From the NCBI GenBank assembly GCA_945897655.1, contig CAMDHB010000028.1, positions 1 through 17,633 of the forward strand: a DNA stretch of 17,633 bases. Direction: 5' to 3'. Both the position numbers and the translations under genes were made by a program. This document shows positions 1 to 6,182 of this stretch, one piece after another. Within the stretch, counting starts at the first letter, position 1. Each line of letters opens with the position of its first letter. The notes under the pieces are model-generated. The model saw only the letters and a program-made list of their open reading frames with translations, was not told the origin of the DNA and did not search any database. This DNA comes from Pseudorhodobacter antarcticus. Lineage in GTDB: Bacteria; Pseudomonadota; Alphaproteobacteria; Rhodobacterales; Rhodobacteraceae.

Positions 1-292
1 CTATGTGGTGGGGGTGCGGTACGACGGGGGGCGGCGGGGGCAGATGCTGGTGCTGACGGGGGTGGAGGCTGCGGCGGAGGGCAAGGTTTTGCGGGCGGTG
101 ACCGAGGCGCTGGCGTTCTCGGGGCTTGATGCCTCGGCCCTGGATACGGTGTTCCGGGACGCGGGGGACGCGCTGCTGGCGCGGTTGGCGGGGGTGGCGT
201 TGGTGTTGGAGGGCGAGGTGGCGGCAGAGGTGGTGCCAGAGGTGCCGTCGGGCCCCGGAATGGACCCGGGGCGACCGCCGATCCTGAAATGA
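1..292 (+). CDS. C-terminal part of an SseB-like family protein (5' end outside the window)
   Basis: The reading frame is open from the first bases of the window and ends with TGA at 290-292, so about 96 C-terminal residues are present and the start lies upstream. Visible features are a GGRRGQML segment, an ALAFSG segment, a leucine/valine-rich helix-strand stretch, and a proline-rich tail ending PGMDPGRPPILK. This pattern recalls the C-terminal region of SseB-family (enhanced serine sensitivity) proteins of Rhodobacterales, which end in a similar PG-DP-(K/R)PP-L-(K/R) tail. The cellular role of SseB proteins is poorly defined. The assignment rests on remembered family appearance rather than a catalytic motif. 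The gene ends about 145 bases before rplM and appears to be a separate transcription unit. Confidence 0.6.
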   Translation, partial: YVVGVRYDGGRRGQMLVLTGVEAAAEGKVLRAVTEALAFSGLDASALDTVFRDAGDALLARLAGVALVLEGEVAAEVVPEVPSGPGMDPGRPPILK

Positions 293-312
293 TGGGGTAA
301 AATAATACCCCA
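293..312 (+). other. Small perfect hairpin just after the SseB-like stop codon
   Basis: TGGGGTA (293-299) and TACCCCA (306-312) form a seven-pair stem around the loop AAATAA. It starts one base after the stop codon of the upstream gene. No T-run follows, so it is not a textbook intrinsic terminator. It may protect the upstream mRNA 3' end or act as a weak terminator. Confidence 0.45.
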
Positions 313-358
313 AGATTCAAGACGTTGTTTTGGTTCGATTTAATCTTTCACCGCGCCC

Positions 359-387
359 TTGACCTGTGCAGCCTGTTCAGCGATAAG
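359..387 (+). promoter_or_regulatory. Putative sigma70-type promoter of rplM-rpsI
   Basis: TTGACC at 359-364 (five of six matches to the -35 consensus) is separated by 17 bases from GATAAG at 382-387 (four of six matches to the -10 consensus). This predicts a transcript start near 394 and a 5' leader of about 44 bases before the rplM start at 438. Position, spacing and strength fit the promoter of a highly expressed ribosomal protein operon. Assigned by eye. Confidence 0.5.
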
Positions 388-437
388 CCCCCATCCGAGA
401 CCGGGCAGTGCGCTGCCTTCCACCTATAGGGTCAAAC

Positions 438-902
438 ATGAAAACCTTTACCGCAACGCCTGCGGATATCCACAAGCAGTGGATCCTGATCGACGCCGAA
501 GGCATCGTTCTGGGCCGTCTGGCCACCATCGTCGCATCTATCCTGCGCGGCAAGACCAAGCCGACCTTCACGCCGCACATGGACATGGGCGACAACGTGA
601 TCGTCATAAATGCCGACAAGGTGCAGATGACGGGCAACAAGCGCAAGGACAAGAAATACTACTGGCACACCGGCCACCCGGGCGGCATCAAGATGCGCAC
701 GGCTGAGCAGATCCTGGACGGCGCGCATCCTGAGCGGATCGTCGAAAAGGCGGTCGAGCGCATGATCAGCCGCAACCGCCTGGGCGCTGTGCAGATGACC
801 AACCTGCGCGTTTATGCCGGTGCAGCCCACCCGCATGAAGCCCAACAGCCCGTCGTGCTGGACGTGGCTGCCATGAACCCGAAGAACACGCGGAGCGCAT
901 AA
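438..902 (+). CDS. rplM: 50S ribosomal protein L13
   Basis: L13 (uL13) is an early-assembly protein of the large ribosomal subunit that binds 23S rRNA. The 154-residue product has the family's usual length and landmarks: W-x-L-I-D-A near residue 15, G-R-L-A-T, the GD-V-VIN-ADK segment, YYWHTGHPGG, the ERIVEKAVERMI helix and the LRVYAGAAHPHEAQQP signature near the C-terminus. I chose the ATG at 438 because the protein then begins MKTFTATP, a typical alphaproteobacterial L13 N-terminus. An upstream in-frame start at 408 would add ten residues with no family support. The ribosome binding site is weak (AGG at 428-430). The stop is two bases before rpsI, giving the conserved rplM-rpsI operon. Confidence 0.97.
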   Translation: MKTFTATPADIHKQWILIDAEGIVLGRLATIVASILRGKTKPTFTPHMDMGDNVIVINADKVQMTGNKRKDKKYYWHTGHPGGIKMRTAEQILDGAHPERIVEKAVERMISRNRLGAVQMTNLRVYAGAAHPHEAQQPVVLDVAAMNPKNTRSA

Positions 903-904
903 CC

Positions 905-1390
905 ATGTCCGACATCAAATCTTTGGACGATCTGAAATCGGCCGTTGGCGCCGCTGCCCCCGCCGTTGCCATGGCGCCGGTCCGTGTGGCCGTGCGTGAC
1001 AAGCTGGGCCGGTCCTATGCCACCGGCAAGCGCAAGAACGCGATTGCCCGTGTGTGGATCAAGCCGGGTTCGGGCAAGGTCACCGTGAACGGCAAGACCA
1101 TGAAGGAATACTTTGCACGCCCCGTGCTGCAGATGATCCTGGCGCAGCCCTTCACCGTGGCTGGTCGTGAAGGCCAGTTCGACGTGATGGCCACCGTGTC
1201 TGGCGGCGGTCTGTCCGGTCAGGCGGGTGCGGTCAAGCACGGCGTGTCCAAGGCGCTGCAACTCTATGAACCCGCCCTGCGCGGTGCGCTGAAGGCCGCA
1301 GGCTTCCTGACCCGCGACAGCCGCGTGGTGGAACGCAAGAAGTACGGCAAGGCCAAGGCACGCAAGAGCTTCCAGTTCTCCAAGCGTTAA
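905..1390 (+). CDS. rpsI: 30S ribosomal protein S9
   Basis: S9 (uS9) is a small-subunit protein whose C-terminal tail reaches the P-site tRNA. The 161-residue protein has the S9 core: YATGKRKNAIARVW near residue 39, KVTVNGK, then GGGLSGQAGAVKHGVSKAL and the basic C-terminus ending KARKSFQFSKR, in which the terminal lysine-arginine pair is the tRNA-contacting element. The first roughly 35 residues (rich in Ala, Val and Pro) are the extension common in alphaproteobacteria. It starts two bases after the rplM stop, with GGAG at 892-895 as its ribosome binding site, so the two are cotranscribed. A terminator follows at once. Confidence 0.97.
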   Translation: MSDIKSLDDLKSAVGAAAPAVAMAPVRVAVRDKLGRSYATGKRKNAIARVWIKPGSGKVTVNGKTMKEYFARPVLQMILAQPFTVAGREGQFDVMATVSGGGLSGQAGAVKHGVSKALQLYEPALRGALKAAGFLTRDSRVVERKKYGKAKARKSFQFSKR

Positions 1391-1413
1391 GGGTTATTGC
1401 TATCGCAAACGTG

Positions 1414-1443
1414 AAGGCGCGGGGGGCAGCCCCTGCGCTTTTT
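1414..1443 (+). terminator. Rho-independent terminator of rplM-rpsI
   Basis: GCGCGGGG on the left (from 1417) pairs with CCCCTGCGC on the right (to 1438), allowing one G-T wobble and a short loop. The stem is followed directly by five T residues (1439-1443). Position 24-53 bases after the rpsI stop and the GC-rich stem plus T-run make this a good intrinsic terminator. Confidence 0.85.
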
Positions 1444-1511
1444 CGCATTCTTGGGGTGATCTGCAGCGGCTAAGCTGGCGTAGGACAAAAAAGCATTCAG
1501 GAGTTTGCCCG

Positions 1512-3275
1512 ATGCCCGCTGCGACAGATTTCGCCATCAACTCATCCGCCATTGGCGACAGCTATACCCCGTTCGGGCCATCGGTGGCCATTCTGGCGGA
1601 TGGTCGGGCGTTGGTGGTTTGGGTGGTGACGGGCGGTGAACCTGATACCGAATACACCGGCTTTGGCGAGGCTGAAATCCGGGGGCGGTGGATCAATGCC
1701 GATGGCAGCTTTGCCGGTGAGGATTTTGTCGTCAACACCACGCCGGAGTCGTTCCAGTACCGGCCGGTTGCCACGGCGACGGCAGATGGCCGGGTCTTTG
1801 TGGCCTGGGAAAGCGGTGACGGGGCGGATGGCGATGGAACCGGCCTGCGGGGCATCGTGCTGGACCCTGATGCGTCGGTGCCTGCCACGGATTTCATTCT
1901 CAATTCGATCCGTACGCCGATTGACCTGCCGTTTGGACCAGGAAATCAGTCGGATGTCGATGTCATAGGGCTGTCGGATGGTCGACTTGCGGCGGTCTGG
2001 ACCAGCTATGATGCGGGCGATGGCGATGGCTTTACGGTACGTTTGCGGTTGTTTGACGCGGATGGCGTTGCCTTGGGCGAGGATATGGTCGTCAATTCGA
2101 CCGGGGTCGGGGCGCAGTATGCGCCCAAACTGATTGAAATGGCGGACGGGCGGCTGCTGGTCAGCTATTCCAGCTTTGACTACACTATTCTGGGTGTGTC
2201 ACCCATTCTGGCCCGCGTGCTGGAGGCGGATGGCACGCCGGTGGGCGATGATTATGTCCTGGCCGACGGGACCAACATTGCATCGTTCCGGCCGGACATG
2301 ACGGTGCTGGCAGATGGCAGGATACTCGCGACCTGGTACGAAACGGGACCGATTACCTTCACGCCGGGCGAGAACCCAACGGTTGAGCCGGGCACGATTC
2401 GCGGGCGGTTGCTGGATGCGGGTGGTCAGCCTTTGGGCGACAGTTTCGCCATCAACACGACCGACGTGCAAACCAACTATACCGGGGCGGCGGCGATCAT
2501 GCTGCCATCGGGCGGGGTGTTTGTGGCCTGGTATTCTGGGGACAGCGGCGATGGCGACTGGGGCTGTCTGCGCGGGCGGATGCTGGATGCGGATGGCACG
2601 CCGATTGGCAGCGACATGGTGCTGAATTCCACATCGTTCAACCTGAACGGCAACCCCTCGCTGGCGGTGGGGCCGGACGGGCGGGTGCTGGTCAGCTGGT
2701 CGGATGAGGGGGACATGGGGGCCGACGCCGTGACGCGGGGCCTGTGGATCACGCCGATGCTGGGCGATGCTGGCAATGACAGCATGGCGGGAACCTCGGG
2801 CGACGACATGATGATGGGTCTGGACGGGGCCGATGTCATGGCGGCGGGTCGGGGCGAGGATATGCAGATGGGCGGGGCCGGGCAGGACCGCATCCTGGGT
2901 GGCAGGGGCGAAGAGGTTCTGATGGGCGAGGCGGGCAATGACCGTCTGCTGGGCGGGGCGGGGCGAGACAGTCTGACCGGCGGGGCCGGGGCGGACCAGT
3001 TCGTGTTTGCCAAGGCAGACTTGACCGGGCAGATGGATGTGATCACCGACATGACTGCGCTGGACCAGATTGACCTGTCGCGGATTGATGCCAACCGCCA
3101 TCAGGCCGGGGATGACGCCTTTCAGTTCATCGGGTCGGCGGAGTTTTCGAGTGCCGGTCAGCTGCGGTTCGACGGTGGCGTTTTGCAGGGCGATGTCGAT
3201 GGCGACGGGGTGGCCGACCTGATGGTGCGGGTCGTTGGCATGCATACACTGACACTGGATGATCTGACCCTGTAG
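1512..3275 (+). CDS. RTX calcium-binding repeat protein with an N-terminal beta-propeller-like repeat region
   Basis: This 587-residue protein is probably exported by a type I secretion system. Residues 1-415 contain about six degenerate repeats of roughly 60-70 residues. Each has a core like ADGR-(hydrophobic)-V-W, an Asp/Gly loop such as GDGADGDG or GDSGDGDW, then RGR-LDADG and a hydrophobic-NTT element. This suggests a beta-propeller with calcium-binding loops. Residues about 418-494 are RTX nonapeptides (GGxGxDxL type, such as GNDRLLGGAGRD). Residues 495-587 resemble the serralysin-type C-terminal domain that follows RTX repeats (QFVF start, a DQIDLS motif, a DVDGDGVADL calcium loop). No N-terminal signal peptide is present, as expected for type I substrates. 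The ATG at 1512 has AGGAG at 1499-1503. Several RTX repeats are degenerate and Met-rich. No transporter genes lie nearby. No enzymatic domain is visible. Confidence 0.85.
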   Translation: MPAATDFAINSSAIGDSYTPFGPSVAILADGRALVVWVVTGGEPDTEYTGFGEAEIRGRWINADGSFAGEDFVVNTTPESFQYRPVATATADGRVFVAWESGDGADGDGTGLRGIVLDPDASVPATDFILNSIRTPIDLPFGPGNQSDVDVIGLSDGRLAAVWTSYDAGDGDGFTVRLRLFDADGVALGEDMVVNSTGVGAQYAPKLIEMADGRLLVSYSSFDYTILGVSPILARVLEADGTPVGDDYVLADGTNIASFRPDMTVLADGRILATWYETGPITFTPGENPTVEPGTIRGRLLDAGGQPLGDSFAINTTDVQTNYTGAAAIMLPSGGVFVAWYSGDSGDGDWGCLRGRMLDADGTPIGSDMVLNSTSFNLNGNPSLAVGPDGRVLVSWSDEGDMGADAVTRGLWITPMLGDAGNDSMAGTSGDDMMMGLDGADVMAAGRGEDMQMGGAGQDRILGGRGEEVLMGEAGNDRLLGGAGRDSLTGGAGADQFVFAKADLTGQMDVITDMTALDQIDLSRIDANRHQAGDDAFQFIGSAEFSSAGQLRFDGGVLQGDVDGDGVADLMVRVVGMHTLTLDDLTL

Positions 3276-3322
3276 AACTGCAACGGTGACAACGCCGGCC
3301 TGCGGCGCTGGGACGGTTCGCT

Positions 3323-3923
3323 GTGTTTGTCGGTTTGTTGGGCAGGCGCCGTCACCGCGGTTGCGAGAGGCTGGGCGTTCTAGGTCATTTACTGAAGTTT
3401 TGGGTGGCTTTGGGTGGTTCGGCCATTCTGATTGGCCGCACGGCATGGCAGGACCAACGCAGTTTTGCAGGATTTGATGTGTTCGCCGTGATTGTGCTGC
3501 CGACATCCGAAAAGGACGATCAGGAATCGCGGGAACGGTATTCGGTCATCTCTTCGGGCAGGGCCAAGGGTTTGGCGGGGCAGACCTGTTGCGGCCAGGT
3601 CGATGACCTTTTCACACGGGTTTGTGCAACTCTTGCCAAGTCTGGCGTGCCGGTGGATGGGGCGGAGGTTGCGCTGATCAAGGGTCTGCATGAGGACACC
3701 TGGCCCAGCCGGACGCCTTTGCCCTATCGACCGCGATTGGTAAGATCCGGTCAAATACTGTCTGAACGCGGTGGCGGAAGGTTTTGCGCCGGGTGGTGAC
3801 ATCGTTCTGGACGAATACCACGACTATGGCGGGTGCAAGCAGGCGACCGAAGAGTTTCTGACCGGGCGGCCCGATTTCGATCGGGTTGAGGGGGAAAACC
3901 TGATCCTGCGCCGCAAGCGGTGA
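3323..3923 (+). pseudogene. Decayed TylF/macrocin-O-methyltransferase-family gene
   Basis: Three frames on the + strand carry consecutive pieces of one TylF-like SAM-dependent methyltransferase. Frame one (to about 3712) reads FAGFDVFAV, PTSEKDDQ, RYSVISSGRAKGLAGQT, GVPVDGAEV-LIKGL-EDTWP. A short middle piece (3715-3723) reads AFA. The last piece (from 3726) reads IDRDW, a TAA stop at 3741-3743, then DPVKYCLNAVAEGFAPGGDIVLDEYHDYGG and LILRRKR, ending in TGA at 3921-3923. In intact relatives the middle would read continuously, with a metal/SAM-pocket HIDCDWYDP-type motif, so the TAA replaces a Tyr codon. At least two frameshifts, some missing codons and a nonsense mutation make it non-functional. 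The 5' boundary is uncertain: a GTG at 3323 opens the frame but the true start may be lost. Confidence 0.7.
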
Positions 3924-3948
3924 AAAAAAAGGGCCGGCGAACCGGCCC
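3923..3948 (-). terminator. Intrinsic terminator of the DUF1127 gene
   Basis: GGGCCGG (3931-3937) and CCGGCCC (3942-3948) pair perfectly around the loop CGAA. Read on the minus strand the hairpin is followed by eight T residues (A-run 3923-3930). It lies about 25 bases beyond the stop of the minus-strand DUF1127 gene. The A-run on the other side overlaps the end of the pseudogene, so the hairpin separates convergent units. Confidence 0.9.
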
Positions 3949-3973
3949 AGTTGGGGAAAATATGCGCGTGGGA

Positions 3974-4186
3974 TCAGGCCCGCCAGAACGGCTTGGCCGC
4001 CTCGGCGCTTGCGGTGGCAGGGTCCAGCCCGATGTCGGACAGCATGTGATCATCCAGATTGCGCAGGTTCTGTCGGGTGCGGCGGCGCATTTCCCAGGTG
4101 ACCGCAACCAGCGTCAGACGCAGCAGCACGCGCGAAAATGGCGGCAGGGGATGCGTGGACAGGGCGTAGGCGGATATCTGGGTCAT
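3974..4186 (-). CDS. Small DUF1127 (YjiS-like) protein, 70 residues
   Basis: The last third contains the DUF1127 signature: RRRTRQNLRNLDDHMLSDIGLD followed by EAAKPFW. This is an Arg-rich helix leading into the conserved L-(x)-D-(x)-L-(x)-DIG turn. The first 35 residues form a hydrophobic/amphipathic segment (RVLLRLTLVAVTWEM). DUF1127 proteins are small and Arg-rich. One from Rhodobacter sphaeroides (CcaF1) has been described as RNA-binding and involved in sRNA maturation and RNA turnover, and others are linked to stress or phosphate responses. The start at 4186 follows GAGAAGG by two bases. A longer frame reaching 4276 would run through the promoter region and overlap the regulator gene, so I rejected it. 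It is divergent from the MocR gene and has its own terminator. Confidence 0.85.
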   Translation of the reverse strand: MTQISAYALSTHPLPPFSRVLLRLTLVAVTWEMRRRTRQNLRNLDDHMLSDIGLDPATASAEAAKPFWRA

Positions 4187-4203
4187 GGCCTTCTCGATTG
4201 TGT

Positions 4204-4243
4204 TGATACAATGTTTGACTAAACGTGGTAGTGTGATACAATG
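4204..4243. promoter_or_regulatory. Divergent control region with two TGATACAATG direct repeats
   Basis: The 10-mer TGATACAATG occurs at 4204-4213 and again at 4234-4243, exactly 30 bases apart (about three helical turns), so both copies face the same side of the DNA. A promoter for the MocR gene fits inside: TTGACT at 4215-4220, 16 bases, then TACAAT at 4237-4242, which is part of the second repeat. The first copy also sits in a small dyad (ATTGT...ACAAT, 4197-4212). MocR dimers usually bind paired direct repeats upstream of their own gene and a divergent target, so this is a likely operator. The binding itself is inferred. Confidence 0.6.
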
Positions 4244-4274
4244 CTGCGAACAGAGGTGCCAGAGGAACATTGTC

Positions 4275-5675
4275 ATGGATACAAGTTGGTTGCCCGATCT
4301 GGGATCTGATCAGGGTCCGAAGTATCTGGCGCTGTCGCGGGCGCTTAGGGATGCAATCCGGGCAGGGGAACTGGCCGAAGGGGTGCGGTTGCCGACGGTG
4401 CGTGATCTGGCGTGGCGGTTGTCGGTGACGCCGGGCACGGTCAGCCGGGCTTACCAGATTGCAACGCAGGAAGGGCTGCTGGAGGCCACGGTGGGCCGGG
4501 GCACCTTTGTGGCCGCCCGGACCCCTCGGTTGGGACCAAAGGACGCGTTGTTCGCCGAGGGGCCAGTGCGCAGCGGGGCAAACCGGATCGACCTGCGATC
4601 GCCCTCGTTGCCCGAGGTGGGGCAGGCGGCGGCGATTGCCGAGGCGATGCACCGGATTGCCGGGCAGAACGGGGCAGACTGGCTTGATTATACAAGCCAA
4701 TCTCAGGAACAGCCGCTGCGCGAGGCGGTGGTCACCTGGCTGAGCGCGCGGGTTCTGGGCCCGGTGTCCGAGCAAGATATCATGCTGACCCATGGCGGGC
4801 AAAACGGCATCGGGCTGATCCTGGCCTGCTGTCTGCGGGGGGACCGCCCTGTGGTGTTGACCGAGGATCTGTCTTATCCGGGCTTTCGTTATGCCGCCCG
4901 TGCCGCCCGGGCCGAGGTGATTGGGGTGGAGTTGGACGAGGAAGGCATGCGCCCCGATGCGTTGGAGGCGGCCTGTCGGCGCTATGGTCCGCAGGTTTTG
5001 TGCCTGACACCGGCCGCGCAGAACCCGACGGCGGCGCAGATGTCGGATCGGCGCAAGGTCGAGATTGTATCCATCGCCAAGAGGTACAATCTGCAGATCA
5101 TCGAGGACGAATGCTATCCCGGAACAAGCAGCGAGGGGCCCACGCTGCGGGCCATGGCGCCGGATCTGGTGTGGTTCATTGGTTCCCTGTCCAAGACGGT
5201 GTCGGCGGCGCTGCGGTTTGGCTATGTCGTCTGCCCGACGGGTCTGGGCGAAATGGGGCGGCTCATGTCGCAGCACAGCTATTTCGCGCTGTCGCGGGTG
5301 GTCAGTGCGCTGTGTCTGGACCTTTTGACCTTGGGGCAGGCAGAGCGGATACGGGCCGAGGTGACGGCCGAGTATTCGGAGCGGTTGCAGATTGTCGTGA
5401 ACCGGCTTGGGGCGTTTGACCTGACCTGGCAACCGGGATTACCGTTTGTGTGGCTGCGGTTGCCGAATGGCTGGCGCGCATCAACCTTTGCCAAGGCGGC
5501 CGAAGAGGCGGGGGTACTGATGCGGCAGGCCGATCAATATGCGATGGTGCATGGCCGCGCGCCCAACGCGGTGCGGTTGGCGATTGCGGGCAACTGTTCG
5601 CGGCTCGATTTTCAGCGGGGGGTCGAGGTGCTGGCGCAGGTCCTGTTGCGGCCACCGACGGACATGGCGGTGTGA
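4275..5675 (+). CDS. MocR-type transcriptional regulator (GntR winged helix plus PLP aminotransferase-fold domain)
   Basis: The 466-residue protein starts with a GntR winged helix (about 15-80; LPTVRDLAWRLSVTPGTVSRAY is the DNA-binding part, ending in the GRGTFV wing). A linker leads to a class I aminotransferase-fold domain (about 105-455). The PLP site is intact: SLSK with the Schiff-base lysine at K307, N250 in QNPTA, D278 and Y281 in IEDECY. MocR proteins sense PLP or an amino-compound adduct and control vitamin B6, GABA, taurine, ectoine or amine genes; the effector here is unknown. I chose ATG 4275 (AGAGGAAC upstream) over an in-frame start at 4185 that would cross the promoter. Neighbours are the divergent DUF1127 gene and, downstream, an unknown small gene and a polyamine-type ABC importer, either of which could be targets. 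Confidence 0.9.
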   Translation: MDTSWLPDLGSDQGPKYLALSRALRDAIRAGELAEGVRLPTVRDLAWRLSVTPGTVSRAYQIATQEGLLEATVGRGTFVAARTPRLGPKDALFAEGPVRSGANRIDLRSPSLPEVGQAAAIAEAMHRIAGQNGADWLDYTSQSQEQPLREAVVTWLSARVLGPVSEQDIMLTHGGQNGIGLILACCLRGDRPVVLTEDLSYPGFRYAARAARAEVIGVELDEEGMRPDALEAACRRYGPQVLCLTPAAQNPTAAQMSDRRKVEIVSIAKRYNLQIIEDECYPGTSSEGPTLRAMAPDLVWFIGSLSKTVSAALRFGYVVCPTGLGEMGRLMSQHSYFALSRVVSALCLDLLTLGQAERIRAEVTAEYSERLQIVVNRLGAFDLTWQPGLPFVWLRLPNGWRASTFAKAAEEAGVLMRQADQYAMVHGRAPNAVRLAIAGNCSRLDFQRGVEVLAQVLLRPPTDMAV

Positions 5676-5742
5676 ATTGTGGTGCATTGGGCCGAATGTG
5701 TTGCACGAAGGACTCAATATCCGCCCTTATGTTTTGTTAACC

Positions 5743-5755
5743 TATTGACGCAATA
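5743..5755. promoter_or_regulatory. Short dyad overlapping a possible -35 box upstream of the small gene
   Basis: TATTG-ACG-CAATA is a perfect 5-bp inverted repeat that contains TTGACG (5745-5750), a good -35 match. No convincing -10 follows at 16-18 bases. It lies about 50 bases before the 86-residue gene and is the only structured element I see between the MocR stop and that gene. It may be an operator-promoter overlap. Confidence 0.3.
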
Positions 5756-5805
5756 CTCCGGTCATCGGCAACATTCCGCCCAGAGCAGAACAAAGGATGA
5801 CCCAA

Positions 5806-6066
5806 ATGGGCACGCAAGCCACCTTTCACGCGCCGGGCAATGGAACCGATTTCCTGGGCTGGCGCGTCAGTCGGAGCGGATCAACCGAGATTGTGTACGA
5901 GGATGGTGCGGCGCACCGCATGGTGTGGCGGGTGTGCAGCGGTCGTCGCGATGAGGTTGGTCTGAGTGAGGCGATGGAACTGGCCGTGCGGGCCAACCGG
6001 GTTGTGCCGACCCTTATGGAAGAGTTGAAAAAGCGGGCAATCAACGTGGAGCGGCTGACGCTTTAG
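5806..6066 (+). CDS. Small protein of unknown function, 86 residues
   Basis: I do not recognise a family. The product starts MGTQATFHAPGNGTDFLGWRV, has a central strand-rich part (EIVYEDGAAHRMVWRV) and an Arg-rich helical C-terminal half (EAMELAVRANRVVPTLMEELKKR). It has no signal peptide, no membrane segment and a single cysteine (in the WRVCSGRR segment). I chose ATG 5806 because AAAGGA (5792-5797) lies eight bases upstream; the in-frame ATG at 5797 overlaps this ribosome binding site. The codon use looks like that of neighbouring genes and the frame fills most of the MocR-to-transporter gap, which supports a real gene. It is separated from the ABC operon by 116 bases. Confidence 0.6.
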   Translation: MGTQATFHAPGNGTDFLGWRVSRSGSTEIVYEDGAAHRMVWRVCSGRRDEVGLSEAMELAVRANRVVPTLMEELKKRAINVERLTL

Positions 6067-6080
6067 GCTAACACGCTTGC

Positions 6081-6094
6081 CAAACCCGGGTTTG
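6081..6094. repeat. 14-bp perfect palindrome between the small gene and the ABC operon
   Basis: CAAACCCGGGTTTG reads the same on both strands. It sits 15 bases after the small gene's stop and about 90 bases before the first permease gene. No T-run follows, so it is more like an operator dyad than a terminator, but no factor can be named. Confidence 0.4.
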
Positions 6095-6116
6095 CGCATC
6101 AGTCTGGTCGCGGGGG

Positions 6117-6145
6117 TTGCTTTGTGACGGGCAATCCGCTTAATT
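6117..6145 (+). promoter_or_regulatory. Weak candidate promoter of the ABC importer operon
   Basis: TTGCTT (6117-6122), 17 bases, then TTAATT (6140-6145). Only half of each box matches consensus. Its position, about 40 bases before the permease start, is reasonable. Confidence 0.3.
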
Positions 6146-6182
6146 TGATCAAAAGCTGAAAACAGCCTAGCCGACGGGGAAA

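Noticed and set aside
1451..1486. Promoter for the RTX gene
   Set aside because: TTGGGG and TAAGCT or TAGGAC elements occur, but their spacing does not fit a -35/-10 pair.
2763..2998. Short regularly spaced GC-rich repeats that could suggest a CRISPR-like array
   Set aside because: They are in-frame RTX nonapeptide codons inside a coding sequence, not identical repeats with unique spacers.
3293..3307. CGCCG...CGGCG hairpin after the RTX gene as its terminator
   Set aside because: The stem is only five pairs and no T-run follows, so it is too weak to call.
2199..3506. Long open frame on the minus strand opposite the RTX gene
   Set aside because: It is an antisense shadow: high-GC repeat coding leaves the opposite strand open, and its product is His/Pro/Arg-rich with no family features.
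3920..3973. Possible CcsR-like small RNAs (CCUCCUCCC motif) downstream of the DUF1127 gene, as in Rhodobacter
   Set aside because: The stretch holds only a terminator hairpin; no CCTCCTCCC motif is present on the minus strand.
4050..5432. Long minus-strand open frame opposite the MocR gene
   Set aside because: It runs antisense through a clearly conserved regulator and the promoter region, and its product has an Arg/Pro/His-rich composition without motifs.
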